Shown one piece after another: positions 32,135 to 43,505 of a stretch of DNA of 64,000 nt (positions within the stretch are counted from its first letter, which is position 1; every line of letters begins with the position of its first letter). The stretch comes from Arenicola marina. Lineage: Eukaryota > Annelida > Polychaeta > Arenicolidae. Below the pieces are notes generated by a model. The model saw nothing but the letters and a program-made list of their open reading frames with translations, did no database searches and was not told the DNA's origin. Where the stretch lies: assembly GCA_964019135.1 (NCBI GenBank), contig OZ025248.1, positions 68,268,119 through 68,332,118 of the forward strand. Reading direction: 5' to 3'. The position numbers and the translations under genes are program-made.

Positions 32135-32278
32135 TGATTCAAGTTTCACTATTTCATGGATAAGTGACTAGGATAACCTTTGCATGGTGAAGATGCACGA
32201 CTTCTCCACTCAGGTAACACGCGCAGAGATATCAGTCTCAGTCCTCACTCTCCTACTCCGCCGCTTGGTGGCGCTCCG
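32135..32278 (+). repeat. Segment duplicated at 35,170-35,303
   Basis: About 140 bp, beginning ATTCAAGTTTCACTATTTCA and running to CTCCTACTCCGCCGCTTGGT, is present again at 35,170-35,303 with two or three substitutions. After the shared part, this copy continues into the GGCGCTCCGATC-type sequence that makes up the 100-bp array at 34.1-34.8 kb. Confidence 0.9.
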
Positions 32279-32339
32279 ATCGAAATGTCCGCCTACACTC
32301 TCACGCTCCGCCGCATGGTGACGCTCTGATGTTGCAAGG

Positions 32340-33031
32340 GGCGAGTTGATGTCAGAACCACGCGTTTAGTACAGATATTACGATACTGGATAACAGTGTC
32401 ACAGATTGACGAGTCAAGGCATGTCAGAATGATATATCTCTTATTACGTGAAGAGGCTGAAAACAGTAAAACCAATTGGGTTTCCAAGGTCCGTGACACA
32501 CTATATTCGCTTGGTTTGAGGGACGCATGGCTGTGGCACAGTGTAGCTGATCCCACTTACTTTATTTCAATTGCCAAGCAACGTATATATGACTGTTTCT
32601 TTCAAAATAAGTTAGCCGGACTATCATTGTTATCTCGCGGGTCTAAATGTATTGAATATAGCAGTTTATCGTGCCAGGCAGGCTATCTTGATAAGGTGCA
32701 GACAAACCGTTTTATGTATGCACTAACGAAACTGCACACTTTTAGTCATCGACTAAAAATAGAAGCGGGAAGGTGGCATAAGCCCAGGGCAATCCCTGTC
32801 GAAGAGAGAACGTGTCCCAGGTGTAATGTCCTCGAGAACGAGCATCATTTTTTGTTAGAGTGTCCGCTGTATGGCGAATTAAGAGGCATAATCTTACCAA
32901 AATATTATTGGCAAAGACCTGACCATACGAAATGTATATCCCTTAGGACGACGCCAAATTCAACAGTAATAAATAAACTAGCAGAATTAGCATACAGGGC
33001 GTTTGAACTACTAAGAGATATAACTGAATAA
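32340..33031 (+). mobile_element. LINE C-terminal coding fragment
   Basis: An uninterrupted frame of more than 210 codons reads RYWITVSQIDESRHVRMIYL, with SKVRDTLYSLGLRDAWLW, KLHTFSHRLKIEAGRWHKPR, ERTCPRCNVLENEHHFLLEC and YYWQRPDH. This is the region after the reverse transcriptase in a group of animal LINEs, with the zinc-knuckle-like CPRCN...EHHFLLEC pattern. The reverse transcriptase and endonuclease are missing, so it is a 5'-truncated copy, which is usual for LINEs. Its unbroken frame suggests it is not very old. It abuts the inverted-repeat element at 33,084. I exclude a host gene because the pattern is typical of multicopy elements. Confidence 0.7.
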
Positions 33032-33083
33032 GATTGTACTGTGTGCCATGTATGTTTACTGTCAACACGAGGGCCTCGGGCCT

Positions 33084-34036
33084 ATAGGGCTATTCAGTTC
33101 TCGCGATCGGGCCGCGAGACTTCAATTTTGGGGACAAACAAACACACGTGCTCCATGTTGAACTATAGGCAGCTATAAGTCAATTTCTTTCCAGGTTTAT
33201 TCTAAAGACTATTTCACTAAACATGGCTATGGGAGATAGACGTTAAAATATTTGGAGGCGATGGAGCGCAGAACTTTCGGAATATACAAGGTAAAATCCG
33301 TCTTCACAACACTCGAAAGCTAAAAATAGCGTTCTAAATTTAGCCCTGCACCCGGGCTTTCGCGAGTTCTCCAAACTGCGAGTGACGTCACAGAGTTTCA
33401 CGTGTCTCCGCGGTAACAAAAATGGCGAGAGCAAGTGATCGATTCAACCATTCCGCTGTCAAAATGTGCAGTACATGGAGTAACGACACACGGACGCGTC
33501 ATTAAACCACATGGTAAAGATACAATAAGACCAGTAGTATGTTTTCGTATCACTTTTGGATCACGAGAAGACAAAGTTCTTCATTCTTTGTAAGTTTTCT
33601 GTTTGAAGCGTTGCGCCAACGTTGTCACTCGGGGAGAATCCATGTGACGTCATAATGTCTCGTATTCATAGGAAATGCAAAAACACGTTAGTTTCTCAGC
33701 CGTGTTGTCCCGTCGTAACAGATATTAGTCATTGTGGTGGCGCAAATGAATGAAATATATGTCGTCTATCCGTTTTGGGCAGCTATATTTCTTAAATATT
33801 CTTAATTATAGCGCTAGGCCTTCCGCAATGGACCACCCCTCGGCGCCTGGCTCTTGCGCAGATAGTCTGGTTCCCAGTCTCACTCTTTGCGTAACATACA
33901 CGTCACGCTTACGTCACAGATAGTCAGGATACCAATGTGCGCAGAGATTCTAAACTCGTTCCGAACAGGTGCTTGGTTTGTTTGTCCCCAAAATGAGTAA
34001 ACCGGAAGTCTAGGCGAACGAGACTTTATAGCCCTA
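33084..34036 (+). mobile_element. Inverted-repeat DNA element family X, copy 1
   Basis: About 950 bp with ends ATAGGGCTAT...ATAGCCCTAT. Subterminal TTTTGGGGACAAACAAAC is matched by GTTTGTTTGTCCCCAAAA near the other end. Two other copies lie in the window: 56,701-58,147 (same orientation, interrupted) and 43,506-44,955 (opposite orientation, interrupted and truncated). No transposase is evident. A short frame around 33,470-33,590 is weakly conserved between copies but has stops, so the family is probably non-autonomous. Confidence 0.82.
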
Positions 34037-34079
34037 TTATTGAACTGAAATAAACCATTCCATCTGATCACAATCTTCG

Positions 34080-34800
34080 CCTACACTGTAACACTCCGCC
34101 GCATGGTGGAGCTCCGATCACATCTCCGCCCACACAGTCCCACTCCGCCGCATGGTGGCGCCCCGTTCGCAATCCCCGCCCACACTATAACACTCCGCCG
34201 CATGGTGGAGCTCCGATCGCAATCCCCGCCCACACAGTCCCACTCCGCCGCATGGTGGCGCCCCGTTTGCAATCCCCGCCCACACTATAACACTCCGCCG
34301 CATGGTGGAGCTCCGATCGCAATCCCCGCCCACACAGTCCCACTCCGCCGCATGGTGGCGCCCCGTTCGCAATCCCCGCCCACACTATAACACTCCGCCG
34401 CATGGTGGAGCTCCGATTGCAATCCCCGCCCACACAGTCCCACTCCGCCGCATGGTGGCGCCCCGTTCGCAATCCCCGCCTACACTATAACACTCCGCCG
34501 CATGGTGGAGCTCCGATCGCAATCCCCGCCCACACAGTCCCACTCCGCCGCATGGTGGCGCCCCGTTCGCAATCCCCGCCCACACTATAACACTCCGCCG
34601 CATGGTGGAGCTCCGATCGCAATCCCCGCCCACACAGTCCCACTCCGCCGCATGGTGGCGCCCCGTTCGCAATCCCCGCCCACACTATAACACTCCGCCG
34701 CATGGTGGAGCTCCGATCGCAATCCCCGCCCACACAGTCCCACTCCGCCGCATGGTGGCGCTCCGTTCGCAATCCCCGCCCACACTATAACATGCCGCTG
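34080..34800 (+). repeat. 100-bp minisatellite of two alternating 50-bp half units
   Basis: About seven units. Half unit 1 has ACTCCGCCGCATGGTGGAGC, then TCCGATCGCAATCCCCGCCC. Half unit 2 has GGTGGCGCCCCGTT in the matching place. CACACAGTCC and CACACTATAA alternate between them. The strict alternation and very low divergence mean the 100-bp dimer, not the 50-bp monomer, was the unit of the last expansion. Confidence 0.96.
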
Positions 34801-35169
34801 CGTAGTGGCGCTGCGCAAAGGGAACTATAGAAAGCCAGCTTCTGACGATGGTTATTGTCGCCACGTCGTCTTGCTGTTGATATTCAATTTGTGTTGAAAA
34901 ATCCTCCCTTGGCTATCGATTCGTTACACGGCGTAAATTTGAAGCTTCAGATTTTGTTGTTAACGGTATAATTATATTGTCACATCGCCCACGTAATACG
35001 CAAACATCGTTTATACTGCTTGCGATGTAACTCAATAACGCTCTGTTCGTAGATTTTTGGCACGTCACGACTGACATATGACACTTTGGGCGCATTTCTT
35101 TGGGCCAGGTTCGGTATCCCGCCAGGGACCCGCAACACGTGACCTATGTTCCTAAAGTCTCACATGCCA
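34801..35169. other. Unassigned sequence
   Basis: No gene or element recognised between the 100-bp array and the duplicated 35.2-kb segment. Confidence 0.4.
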
Positions 35170-35389
35170 ATTCAAGTTTCACTATTTCATGGATAAGTGA
35201 GTAGGATAACCTTTGCATGGGGAAGATGCACGACTTCTCCACTCAGGTAACACGCGCAGAGATATCAGTCTCAGTCCTCACTCTCCTACTCCGCCGCTTG
35301 GTACTGACTGGCGAGACTTCAGATTTTTGTCGAGTCAGGTTTGTCGGTCATGGCATGTATCCTGCCGCCCAATCCCTTGCAGACACAGG

Positions 35390-36095
35390 GTCTCAGCTAG
35401 CCTCGGCAGACTCATTCTGTTCCGCCGTTCCAGTCTGGGTTTTGTACGGGGACTTTTAAACAGAATAGACGCGTTTGGAAATTCTGAATTATCTGGAGGC
35501 ACACTGGGACTGAGTATCATATTTTTGTATAGATTAATCTTTTAGCTATCAAATTCTTCCAAACAATCAAAAAGATTGTATCTGTATCTGTATCTGTGTC
35601 TGCAAGATGATTTACGAAGCACCAACGTCCGAACCGGGCGCCATACTTGTTTTTGGCGCGTGCTGGTGCCTGTGAATGCAGCCTGGTTCCCAAACTTTGA
35701 ATTATCTGTGAGAGAGGGCGCTGCTATTGTCCTTAACTGCAAAGTGCCCGTCTGACAGCGCCATCTAGGGAAGAGTCGTAGGCTGGGAACCAAGTTGCAT
35801 TCACCAGGTACCAGCATGTGCCAAAACAAATATGGCGCCCTGTTCGGATGTTGGTGGTCCGTAAAACGTCTTGCAAACACACATACAGGTGATCAATCTT
35901 TTTGATTGTTCGGAAGAATTTGATAGGTAAAAGATTGATCTATACAAAAATGTGATATTTAACCCCAGTGTGCCTCCAGATGATTCAGAATTTCCAAATG
36001 CGCCTATTGTGTCTAAGAGTCCCCGTGCGAAACCCAGGCTGGAACCGAGACCCAACTGCGGAACAGAGTGGGTCTCCCGAGGCTGGGTCTTAGCC
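35390..36095. mobile_element. Foldback element Y, copy 1
   Basis: Almost the whole 700 bp is one inverted repeat. The left arm (about 35,390-35,725) carries GCCTCGGCAGACTCATTCTG, TTTGGAAATTCTGAATTATC and GCGCCATACTTGTTTTTGGC. The right arm (about 35,757-36,095) carries the same blocks inverted. A central region of about 30 bp holds AGAGAGGGCGCTG. No coding capacity. A second copy follows at 36.68 kb as part of a larger duplication. Confidence 0.85.
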
Positions 36096-36214
36096 TACCA
36101 CGTGCCTATATTATTATGTTTTGCTCGTTTTTCTATTGAATACTCTGTTTACGTCTGCTTATTCCACCGACCATACCGTGTGGGTAGAGAAGGCGATCAG
36201 TATGAAGAGGTGGC

Positions 36215-36672
36215 GGGTCGGTGTGGGTAGCCGGGTGTGGGTGGCGCCGAGGGTCGGTGCGGAGAGCGGGGTGTGGGTGGGGGTGTGGGTCAGTGCGGGA
36301 GGCGGGGTGTGGGTGGCGCCGCGGGTCAGTGCGAAGAGCCAGGTGTGGGTGGCGCCGCGGGTCAGTGCGGGGAGCCGGGTGTGGGTGGGGCCGCGGGTCA
36401 GTGCGGGGAGCGGGGTGTGGGTGGCGCCGCGGGCCGGTGCGGGGAGCGGTGTGTGGGTGGCGCCGCGGGTCAGTGCGGGGAGCCAGGTGTGGGTGGCGCC
36501 GCGGGTCAGTGCGGGGAGCCGGGTGTGGGTGGCGCCGCGGGTCGGTACGGGGAGCCGGGTGTGGGTGGCGCCGCGGGTCAGTGCGGGAAGCGGGGTGTGG
36601 GTGGCGCCGCGGGTCGGTGCGGGAAGCGGTGTGTGGGTGGCGCCGCGGGTCAGTGCGGGAAGCGGTGTGTGG
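36215..36672 (+). repeat. GC-rich 36-bp minisatellite, block 1
   Basis: About 12 units of GGTGTGGGTGGCGCCGCGGG then TCAGTGCGGGGAGCG(G). It follows the GTGTGGGTAGAGAAGGCGAT segment that also precedes block 2, so both blocks began from the same sequence. Confidence 0.95.
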
Positions 36673-36675
36673 GTT

Positions 36676-37335
36676 TTGCAGTCTGGGTTTTGCACGGGGA
36701 CTTTTAAACAGAATAGGCGCATTTGGAAATTCTGAATTATCTGGAGGCACACTGGGACTAAATATCATATTTTTGTATAGATTAATCTTTTAGCTATCAA
36801 ATTCTTCCAAACAATCAAAAAGATTGATCATCTGTATCTGTGTCTGCAAGATGATTTACGAAGCACCAACGTCCGAACGGGGCGCCATACTTGTTTTTGG
36901 CGCGTGCTGGTGCCTGTGAATGCAGCCTGGTTCCCAAACTTTGAATTCTCTGTGAGAGAGGGCGCTGCTATTGTCCTTAACTGCAAAGTGCCCGTCTGAC
37001 AGCGCCATCTAGGGAAGAGTCGTAGGCTGGGAACCAAGTTGCATTCACCCGGTACCAGCATGTGCCAAAACAAATATGGCGCCCTGTTCGGATGTTGGTG
37101 GTCCGTAAAACGTCTTGCAAACACACATACAGGTGATCAATCTTTTTGATTGTTCGGAAGAATTTGATAGGTAAAAGATTGATCTATACAAAAATGTGAT
37201 ATTTAACCCCAGTGTGCCTCCAGATGATTCAGAATTTCCAAATGCGCCTATTGTGTCTAAGAGTCCCCGTGCGAAACCCAGGCTGGAACCGAGACCCAAC
37301 TGCGGAACAGAGTGGGTCTCCCGAGGCTAGGTCAG
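36676..37335. mobile_element. Foldback element Y, copy 2
   Basis: The sequence is nearly the same as at 35,440-36,095, starting abruptly at CAGTCTGGGTTTTGCACGG next to the end of the 36-bp array. The left end is therefore lost. The following approx. 120 bp up to the next array also match copy 1, so this copy came from a tandem duplication of [foldback + flank + array], not from a separate insertion. Confidence 0.85.
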
Positions 37336-37449
37336 CCTACCACGTGCCTAGATTATGATGTTTTGCTCGTTTTTCTATTAAATACTCTGTTTACGTCTGC
37401 TTATTCCACCGACCATACCGTGTGGGTAGAGAAGGCGATCAGTATGAAG

Positions 37450-40400
37450 AGGCGACGGGTCGGTGTGGGGAGCCGGGTGTGGGTGGCGCCGCGGGTCAGT
37501 GCGGGGAGCGGGGTGTGGGTGGCGCCGAGGGTCGGTGCGGAGAGCGGGGTGTGGGTGGGGGTGTGGGTCAGTGCGGGGAGCGGGGTGTGGGTGGCGCCGC
37601 GGGTCGGTGCGGGGAGCCGGGTGTGGGTGGGGCCGCGGGTCAGTGCGGGGAGCGGGGTGTGGGTGGCGCCGCGGGTCAGTGCGGGGAGCCGGGTGTGGGT
37701 GGCGCCGCGGGTCGGTACGGGGAGCCGGGTGTGGGTGGCGTCGCGGGTCAGTGCGGGGAGCGGTGTGTGGGTGGCGCTGCGGGTCAGTGCGGGGAGCGGT
37801 GTGTGTGTGGCGCCGCGGGTCAGTGCGGGGAGCCGGTTGTGGGTGGCGCCGCGGGTCAGTGCGGGGAGCGGGGTGTGGGTGGCGCCGCGGGTCGGTGCGG
37901 GGAGCCGGGTGTGGGTGGCGCCGCGGGTCAGTGCGGGGAGCCGGGTGTGGGTGGCGCCGCGTGTCGGTGCGGGGAGCGGGGTGTGGGTGGCGCCGCGTGT
38001 CAGTGCGGGGAGCGGGGTGTGGGTGGGGGTGTGGGTGGGGCCGCGGGTCAGTGCGGGGAGCGGGGTGTGGGTGGGGGTGTGGGTGGTGCCGCGGGTCAGT
38101 GCGGGGAGCGGGGTGTGGGTGGGGGTGTGGGTAGTGCCGCGGGTCAGTGCGGGGCGCGGGGTGTGGGTGGGGGTCTGGGTGGCGCCGCGGGTCAGTGCGT
38201 GTAACGGGGTGTGGGTGGGGGTGTGGGTGGGGCCGCGGGTCAGTGCGGAGAGCGGGGTGTGGGTGGGGGTGTGAGTGGGGCCGCGGGTCAGTGCGGGGAG
38301 CGGGGTGTGGGTGGGAGTGTGGGTGGCGCCGCGGGTCAGTGCGGAGAGCGGGGTCTGGGTGGCGCCGCGGGCCAGTGCGGAGAGCGGGGTGTGGGTGGGG
38401 CCGCAGGTCAGTGCGGGGAGCGGGGGGTGGGTGGGGGTGTGGGCGGCGCCGCGGGTCAGTGCGTGTAGCGGGGTGTGGGTGGGGCTGTGGGTGGGGCCGC
38501 GGGTCAGTGCGGAGAGCGTGGTGGGGGTGTGGGTGGGGCCGCGGGTCAGTGCGGGGAGCGGGATGTGGGTGGGGGTGTGGGTGGCGCCGCGGGTCAGTGC
38601 GGAGAGCGGGGTGTGGTTGGGGGTGTGGCTGGGGCCGCGGGTCTGTGCGGGGAGCCGGGTGTGGTTGGCGCCGCGGGTCGGTGCGGGGAGCGGGGTGTGG
38701 GTGGTGCCGCGGGTCGGTGCGGGGAGCGGGGTGTGGGTGGCGCCGCGGGTCAGTGCGAGAAGCGGGGTGTGGGTGGCGCCGCGGGTCAGTGCGGGGAGCG
38801 GGATGTGGGTGGCGCCGCGGATCAGTGCGAGGAGCGGGGTGTGGGTGGCGCCGCGGGTCAGTGCGGGGAGCGGGGTGTGGGTGGCGCCGCGGGTCGGTGC
38901 GGGGAGCCGGGTGTGGGTGGCGCCGCGGGTCAGTGCGGGGAGCGGGGTGTGGGTGGCGCCGCGGGTCAGTGCGGGGAGCCGGGTGTGGGTGGCGCCGCGT
39001 GTCGGTGCGCGGAGCGGGGGGTGGGTGGCGCCGCGGGGCAGTGCCGGGAGCGGGGATTTGGTGGGGGTGGGGCCGCGGGTCAGTGCGGGGAGCGGGGTGT
39101 GGGTGGCGCCGCGAGTCGGTGCGGGGAGCCGGGTGTGGGTGGCGCCGCGTGTCGGTGCGGGGAGCGGGGTGTGGGTGGGGGTGTGGGTGGGGCCGCGGGT
39201 CAGTGCGGAGAGCGGGGTGTGGGTGGGGGTGTGGGTGGGGCCGCGGGTCAGTGCGGGGAGCGGGGTGTGGGTGGGAGTGTGGGTGGCGCCGCGGGTCAGT
39301 GCGGAGAGCAGGGTGTGGGTGGCGCCGCGGGTCAGTGCGGAGAGCGGGGTGTGGGTGGGGCCGCAGGTCAGTGCGGGGAGCGGGGTGTGGGTGGGGGTGT
39401 GGGCGGCGCCGCGGGTCAGTGCGTGTAGCGGGGTGTGGGTGGGGGGGTGGGTGGGGCCGCGGGTCAGTGCGGAGAGCGGGGTGGGGGTGTGGGTGGGGCC
39501 GCGGGTCAGTGCGGAGAGCGGGGTGGGGGTGTGGGTGGGGCCGCGGGTCAGTGCGGGGAGCGGGGTGTGGGTGGGGGTGTGGGTGGCGCCGCGGGTCAGT
39601 GCGGAGAGCGGGGTGTGGGTGGGGGTGTGGCTGGGGGTGTGGGTGGCGTCGCGGGTCAGTGCGGAGAGCGGGGTGTGGGTGGGGGTGTGGCTGGAGCCGC
39701 GGGTCAGTGCGGGGAGCCGGGTGTGGGTGGCGCCGCGGGTCGGTGCGGGGAGCGGGGTGTGGGTGGTGCCGGGGGTCGGTGCGGGGAGCGGGGTGTGGGT
39801 GGCGCCGCGGGTCAGTGCGGGGAGCGGGGTGTGGGTGGCGCCGCGGGTCAGTGCGGGGACCCGGGTGTGGGTGGCGCCGCGTGTCGGTGCGGGGAGCGGG
39901 GTGTGGGTGGCGCCGCGGGTCAGTGCCGAGAGCGGGGATTTGGTGGGGGTGGGGCCGTGGGTCAGTGCGGGGAGCGGGGTGTGGGTGGCGCCGCGGGTCG
40001 GTGCGGGGAGCCGGGTGTGGGTGGCGCCGCGTGTCGGTGCGGGGAGCGGGGTGTGGGTGGCGCCGCGGGTCAGTGCGGGGAGCGGGTTGTGGGTGGCGCC
40101 GCGGGTCGGTGCGGGGAGCGGGGTGTGGGTGGTGCCGGGGGTCGGTGCGGGGAGCGGGGTGTGGGTGGCGCCGCGGGTCAGTGCGAGAAGCGGGGTGTGG
40201 GTGGCGCCGCGGGTCAGTGCGGGGAGCGGGATGTGGGTGGCGCCGCGGGTCAGTGCGAGGAGCGGGGTGTGGGTGGCGCCGCGGGTCAGTGCGGGGAGCC
40301 GGGTGTGGGTCGCGCCGCGGGTCAGTGCGGGGAGCGGGGTGTGGGTGGCGCCGCGGGTCGGTGCGGGGAGCCGGGTGTGGGTCGCGCCGCGGGTCAGTGC

Positions 40401-41150
40401 GGGGAGCGGGGTGTGGGTGGCGCCGCGGGTCAGTGCGGGGAGCCGGGTGTGGGTGGCGCCGCGGGTCAGTGCGGGGAGCGAGTTGTGGGTGGCGCCGCGT
40501 GTCGGTGCGGGGAGCGTGGTGTGGGTGGCGCCGCGGTCAGTGCGGAGAGCGGGGTGTGGGTGGCGCCGCGGGTCAGTGCGGAGAGCGGGGTGTGGGTGGC
40601 GCCGCGGGTCAGTGCGGGGAGCGGGTTGTTGGTGGCGCCGCGGGTCAGTGCGGGGAGCGGGGTGTGGGTGGGGGTGTGGGTCAGTGCGGGGAGCCGGGTG
40701 TGGGTGGCGCCGCGGGTCAGTGCGGAGAGCGGGGTGTGGGTGGCGCCGCGGGTCAGTGCGGGGAGCGGGTTGTGGGTGGCGCCGCGGGTCAGTGCGGGGA
40801 GCGGGGTGTGGGTGGGGGTGTGGGTCAGTGCGGGGAGCGGGGTGTGGGTGGCGCCGCGGGTCAGTGCGGAGAGCAGGGTGTGGGTGGCGCCGCGGGTCAG
40901 TGCGGAGAGCGGGGTGTGGGTGGCGCCGCGGGTCAGTGCGGAGAGCGGGTTGTGGGTGGCGCCGCGGGTCAGTGCGGGGAGCGGGGTGTGGGTGGGGGTG
41001 TGGGTCAGTGCGGAGAGCGGGGTGTGGGTGGCGCCGCGGGTCAGTGCGGAGAGCGGGGTGTGGGTGGCGCCGCGGGTCAGTGCGGGGAGCGGGGTGTGGG
41101 TGGCGCGGCGGGTCAGTCCTGGCAGCGGGGTGTGGGTGGGGGTGTGGGTG
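37450..41150 (+). repeat. GC-rich 36-bp minisatellite, block 2, about 3.7 kb
   Basis: About 100 units of the GGTGTGGGTGGCGCCGCGGG / TCAGTGCGGGGAGCG type. Some units carry an insert of GTGGGGGTGTGGGTGG. A rare variant with GGGATTTGGTGGGGGTGGGG occurs near 39,055 and 39,930, and other variant groups recur about 870-900 bp apart, indicating higher-order duplication. All three forward frames are open for 600-1000 codons because 36 is a multiple of three and the unit has no stop; I do not call a protein. The + strand is very G-rich. Confidence 0.95.
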
Positions 41151-41488
41151 GGGCCACGTGTTCTGCTGGTCACGTGTTGTCGATGTCGTGACACGTGTCG
41201 CCCTACATCCGAGTACCAGCCGAGCAGGTCAGTTGGGGTCATCGGGAAAAAGGGAAGCGCCACGCAGCAGAGATGACAGTCAGTAACAGTGTACACCGCA
41301 GGAGTATCGTGTGACATGCTAAAAAAGACTATCATCGTGGAAGGTTTGATTTCCACTTCTGTATTGGACCAGGTAACGATTGAGTCCTGTGCCTGTTAGT
41401 GTTCTGTGTATCTGTGTCTTTTACTTCGTGATGACATGGCACGCTCAAGCGCATGCGCACTGGGCTTGGCGAAGTGCTGAATTGGAGC
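41151..41488. other. Unique spacer between two GC-rich arrays
   Basis: About 330 bp of non-repetitive sequence including ACACGTGTCGCCCTACATCC. No gene recognised. The arrays on either side share vocabulary, so this may be an insertion within one array or the original flank. Confidence 0.4.
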
Positions 41489-43497
41489 GGGGTGTCGAGG
41501 GGTGGGGTGGGGCCGCGGGTCAGTGCGGGAGCGGGGTGTCGGGGTGTGGGTGGGGCCGTGGGTCAGTGCGTGTAGCGGGGTGTCAGGGTGTGGGTGGGGC
41601 CGCGGGTCAGTGTGGGGAGTGGGGTGTCGGGGTGTCGGGGTGTCGGGGTGTGGGTGGGGCCGCGGGTCAGTGCGGGGAGCGGGGATTTGGTGGGGGTGGG
41701 GCCGCGGGTCAGTGCGGGGAGCGGAGTGTGGGTGAGGGTGTGGGTCAGTGCGGAGAGCGGGGTGTGGGTGGCGCCGCGGGTCAGTGCGGAGAGCGGGGTG
41801 TGGGTGGCGCCGCGGGTTCGGGGTTTGGGTGGGGCCGTGGGTCAGTGCGGGGAGCGGGATGTTGGGGTGTGGGTGGGGCCGTGGGTCAGTGCGGGGATCG
41901 GGGTGTCGGGGTTTGGGTGGGGCCGTGGGTCAGTGCGGGGAGCGGGGTGTTGGCGTGTGGGTAGGGCCGTGGGTCAGTGCGGGGATCGGGGTGTCGGGGT
42001 TTGGGTGGGGCCGTGGGTCAGTGCGGGGAGCGGGGTGTTGGGGTGTGGGTGGGGCCGTGGGTCAGTGCGGGGATCGGGGTGTCGGGGTTTGGGTGGGGCC
42101 GTGGGTCAGTGCGGGGAGCGGGGTGTCGGGGTTTGGGTGGGGCCGTGGGTCAGGGCGGGGATCGGGGTGTCGGGGTTTGGGTGGGGCCGTGGGTCAGTGG
42201 GTCAGTGCGGGGAGCGGGGATCGGTGGGGGTGGGGCCACGGGTCAGTGCGGGGAGCGGGGATTTGGTGGGGGTGGGGCCGCGGGTCAGGGCGGGGAGCGT
42301 GGATTTGGTGGGGGTGGGGCCGCGGGTCAGTGCGGGAGCGGGGTGTCGGGGTGGGGTGGGGCCGCGGGTCAGTGCGTGTAGCGGGTGTCAGGGTGTGGGT
42401 GGCGCCGCGGGCCAGTGCGGGGTGTCGGGTTGTCGGGGTGGGGTGGGGCCGCGGGTCAGTGCGGGGAGCGGGGTGTCGGGGTGTGGGTGGGGCCGTGGGT
42501 CAGTGCGGGGATCGGGGTGTCGGGGTTTGGGTGATGCCGTGGGTCAGTGCGGGGAGCGGGGTGTTGGGGTGTGGGTGGGGCCCTGGGTCAGTGCGGGGAT
42601 CGGGGTGTCGGGGTTTGGGTGGGGCCGTGGGTCAGTGCGGGGATCGGGGTGTCGGGGTTTGGGTGGGGCCGTGGGTCAGTGCGGGGAGCGGGGTGTTGGG
42701 GTGTGGGTGGGGCCGTGGGTCAGTGCGGGGATCGGGGTGTCGGGGTTTGGGTGGGGCCGTGGGTCAGTGCGGGGTGTCGGGGTTTGGGTCGGGCCGTGGG
42801 TCAGTGCGGGGTGTCGGGGTTTGGGTCGGGCCGTGGGTCAGTGCGGGGAGCGGGGTGTTGGGGTGTGGGTAGGGCCGCGGGTCAGTGCGGGGAGCGGGGT
42901 GTCGGGGTGTGGGTGGGGCCGTGGGTCAGTGCGGGGATCGGGGTGTCGGGGTTTGGGTGGGGCCGTGGGTCAGTGCGGGGAGCGGGGTGTCGGGGTTTGG
43001 GTGGGGCCGTGGGTCAGTGCGGGGAGCGGGGTGTTGGGGTGTGGGTGGGGCCGTGGGTCAGTGCGGGGATCGAGGTGTCGGGGTTTGGGTGGGGCCGTGG
43101 GTCAGTGCGGGGAGCGGGGTGTCGGGGTTTGGGTGGGGCCGTGGGTCAGTGCGGGGAGCGGGGTGTTGGGGTGTGGGTAGGGCCGCGGGTCAGTGCGGGG
43201 AGCGGGGTGTCGGGGTTTGGGTGGGGCCGTGGGTCAGTTCGGGGATCGGGGTGTCGGGGTTTGGGTGGGGCCGTGGGTCAGTGCGGGGATCGGGGTGTCG
43301 GGGTGTGGGTAGGGCCGTGGGTCAGTGCGGGGAGCGGGGTGTCGGGGTGTGAGTGGGGCCGCGGGTCAGTGTGGGGAGTGGGGTGTCGGGGTGTCGGGTT
43401 GTGGGTGGGGCCGCGGATCAGTGCGGGGAGCGGGGTGTCGGGGTGTGGGTGGGGCCGTGGGTCAGTGCGGGGAGCAGGGTGTCGAGGTGGGGACGGG
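41489..43497 (+). repeat. GC-rich minisatellite, block 3
   Basis: About 48 units of 40-43 bp related to the 36-bp unit: GGGTGGGGCCGTGGGTCAGT, then GCGGGGA(G/T)CGGGGTGT, then (T/C)GGGGT(G/T)T. The extra GGGGT(G/T)T block distinguishes it. A few units near 41,740-41,815 are of the 36-bp type, and the GGGATTTGGTGGGGGTGGGG variant of block 2 also appears at 41,682 and 42,300, so the blocks have a common origin. Confidence 0.94.
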
Positions 43498-43505
43498 ACA
43501 ACACT

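Noticed and set aside
33470-33600. A THAP-like zinc-binding domain in family X
   Set aside because: A short cysteine-containing frame is partly conserved between copies, but the C2CH spacing is not met and stops interrupt it.
38147-41286. Open frames of over 1000 codons rich in G, R, C, W and V
   Set aside because: The 36-bp unit has no stop and is a multiple of three, so all forward frames are open. No start, splice or family evidence.
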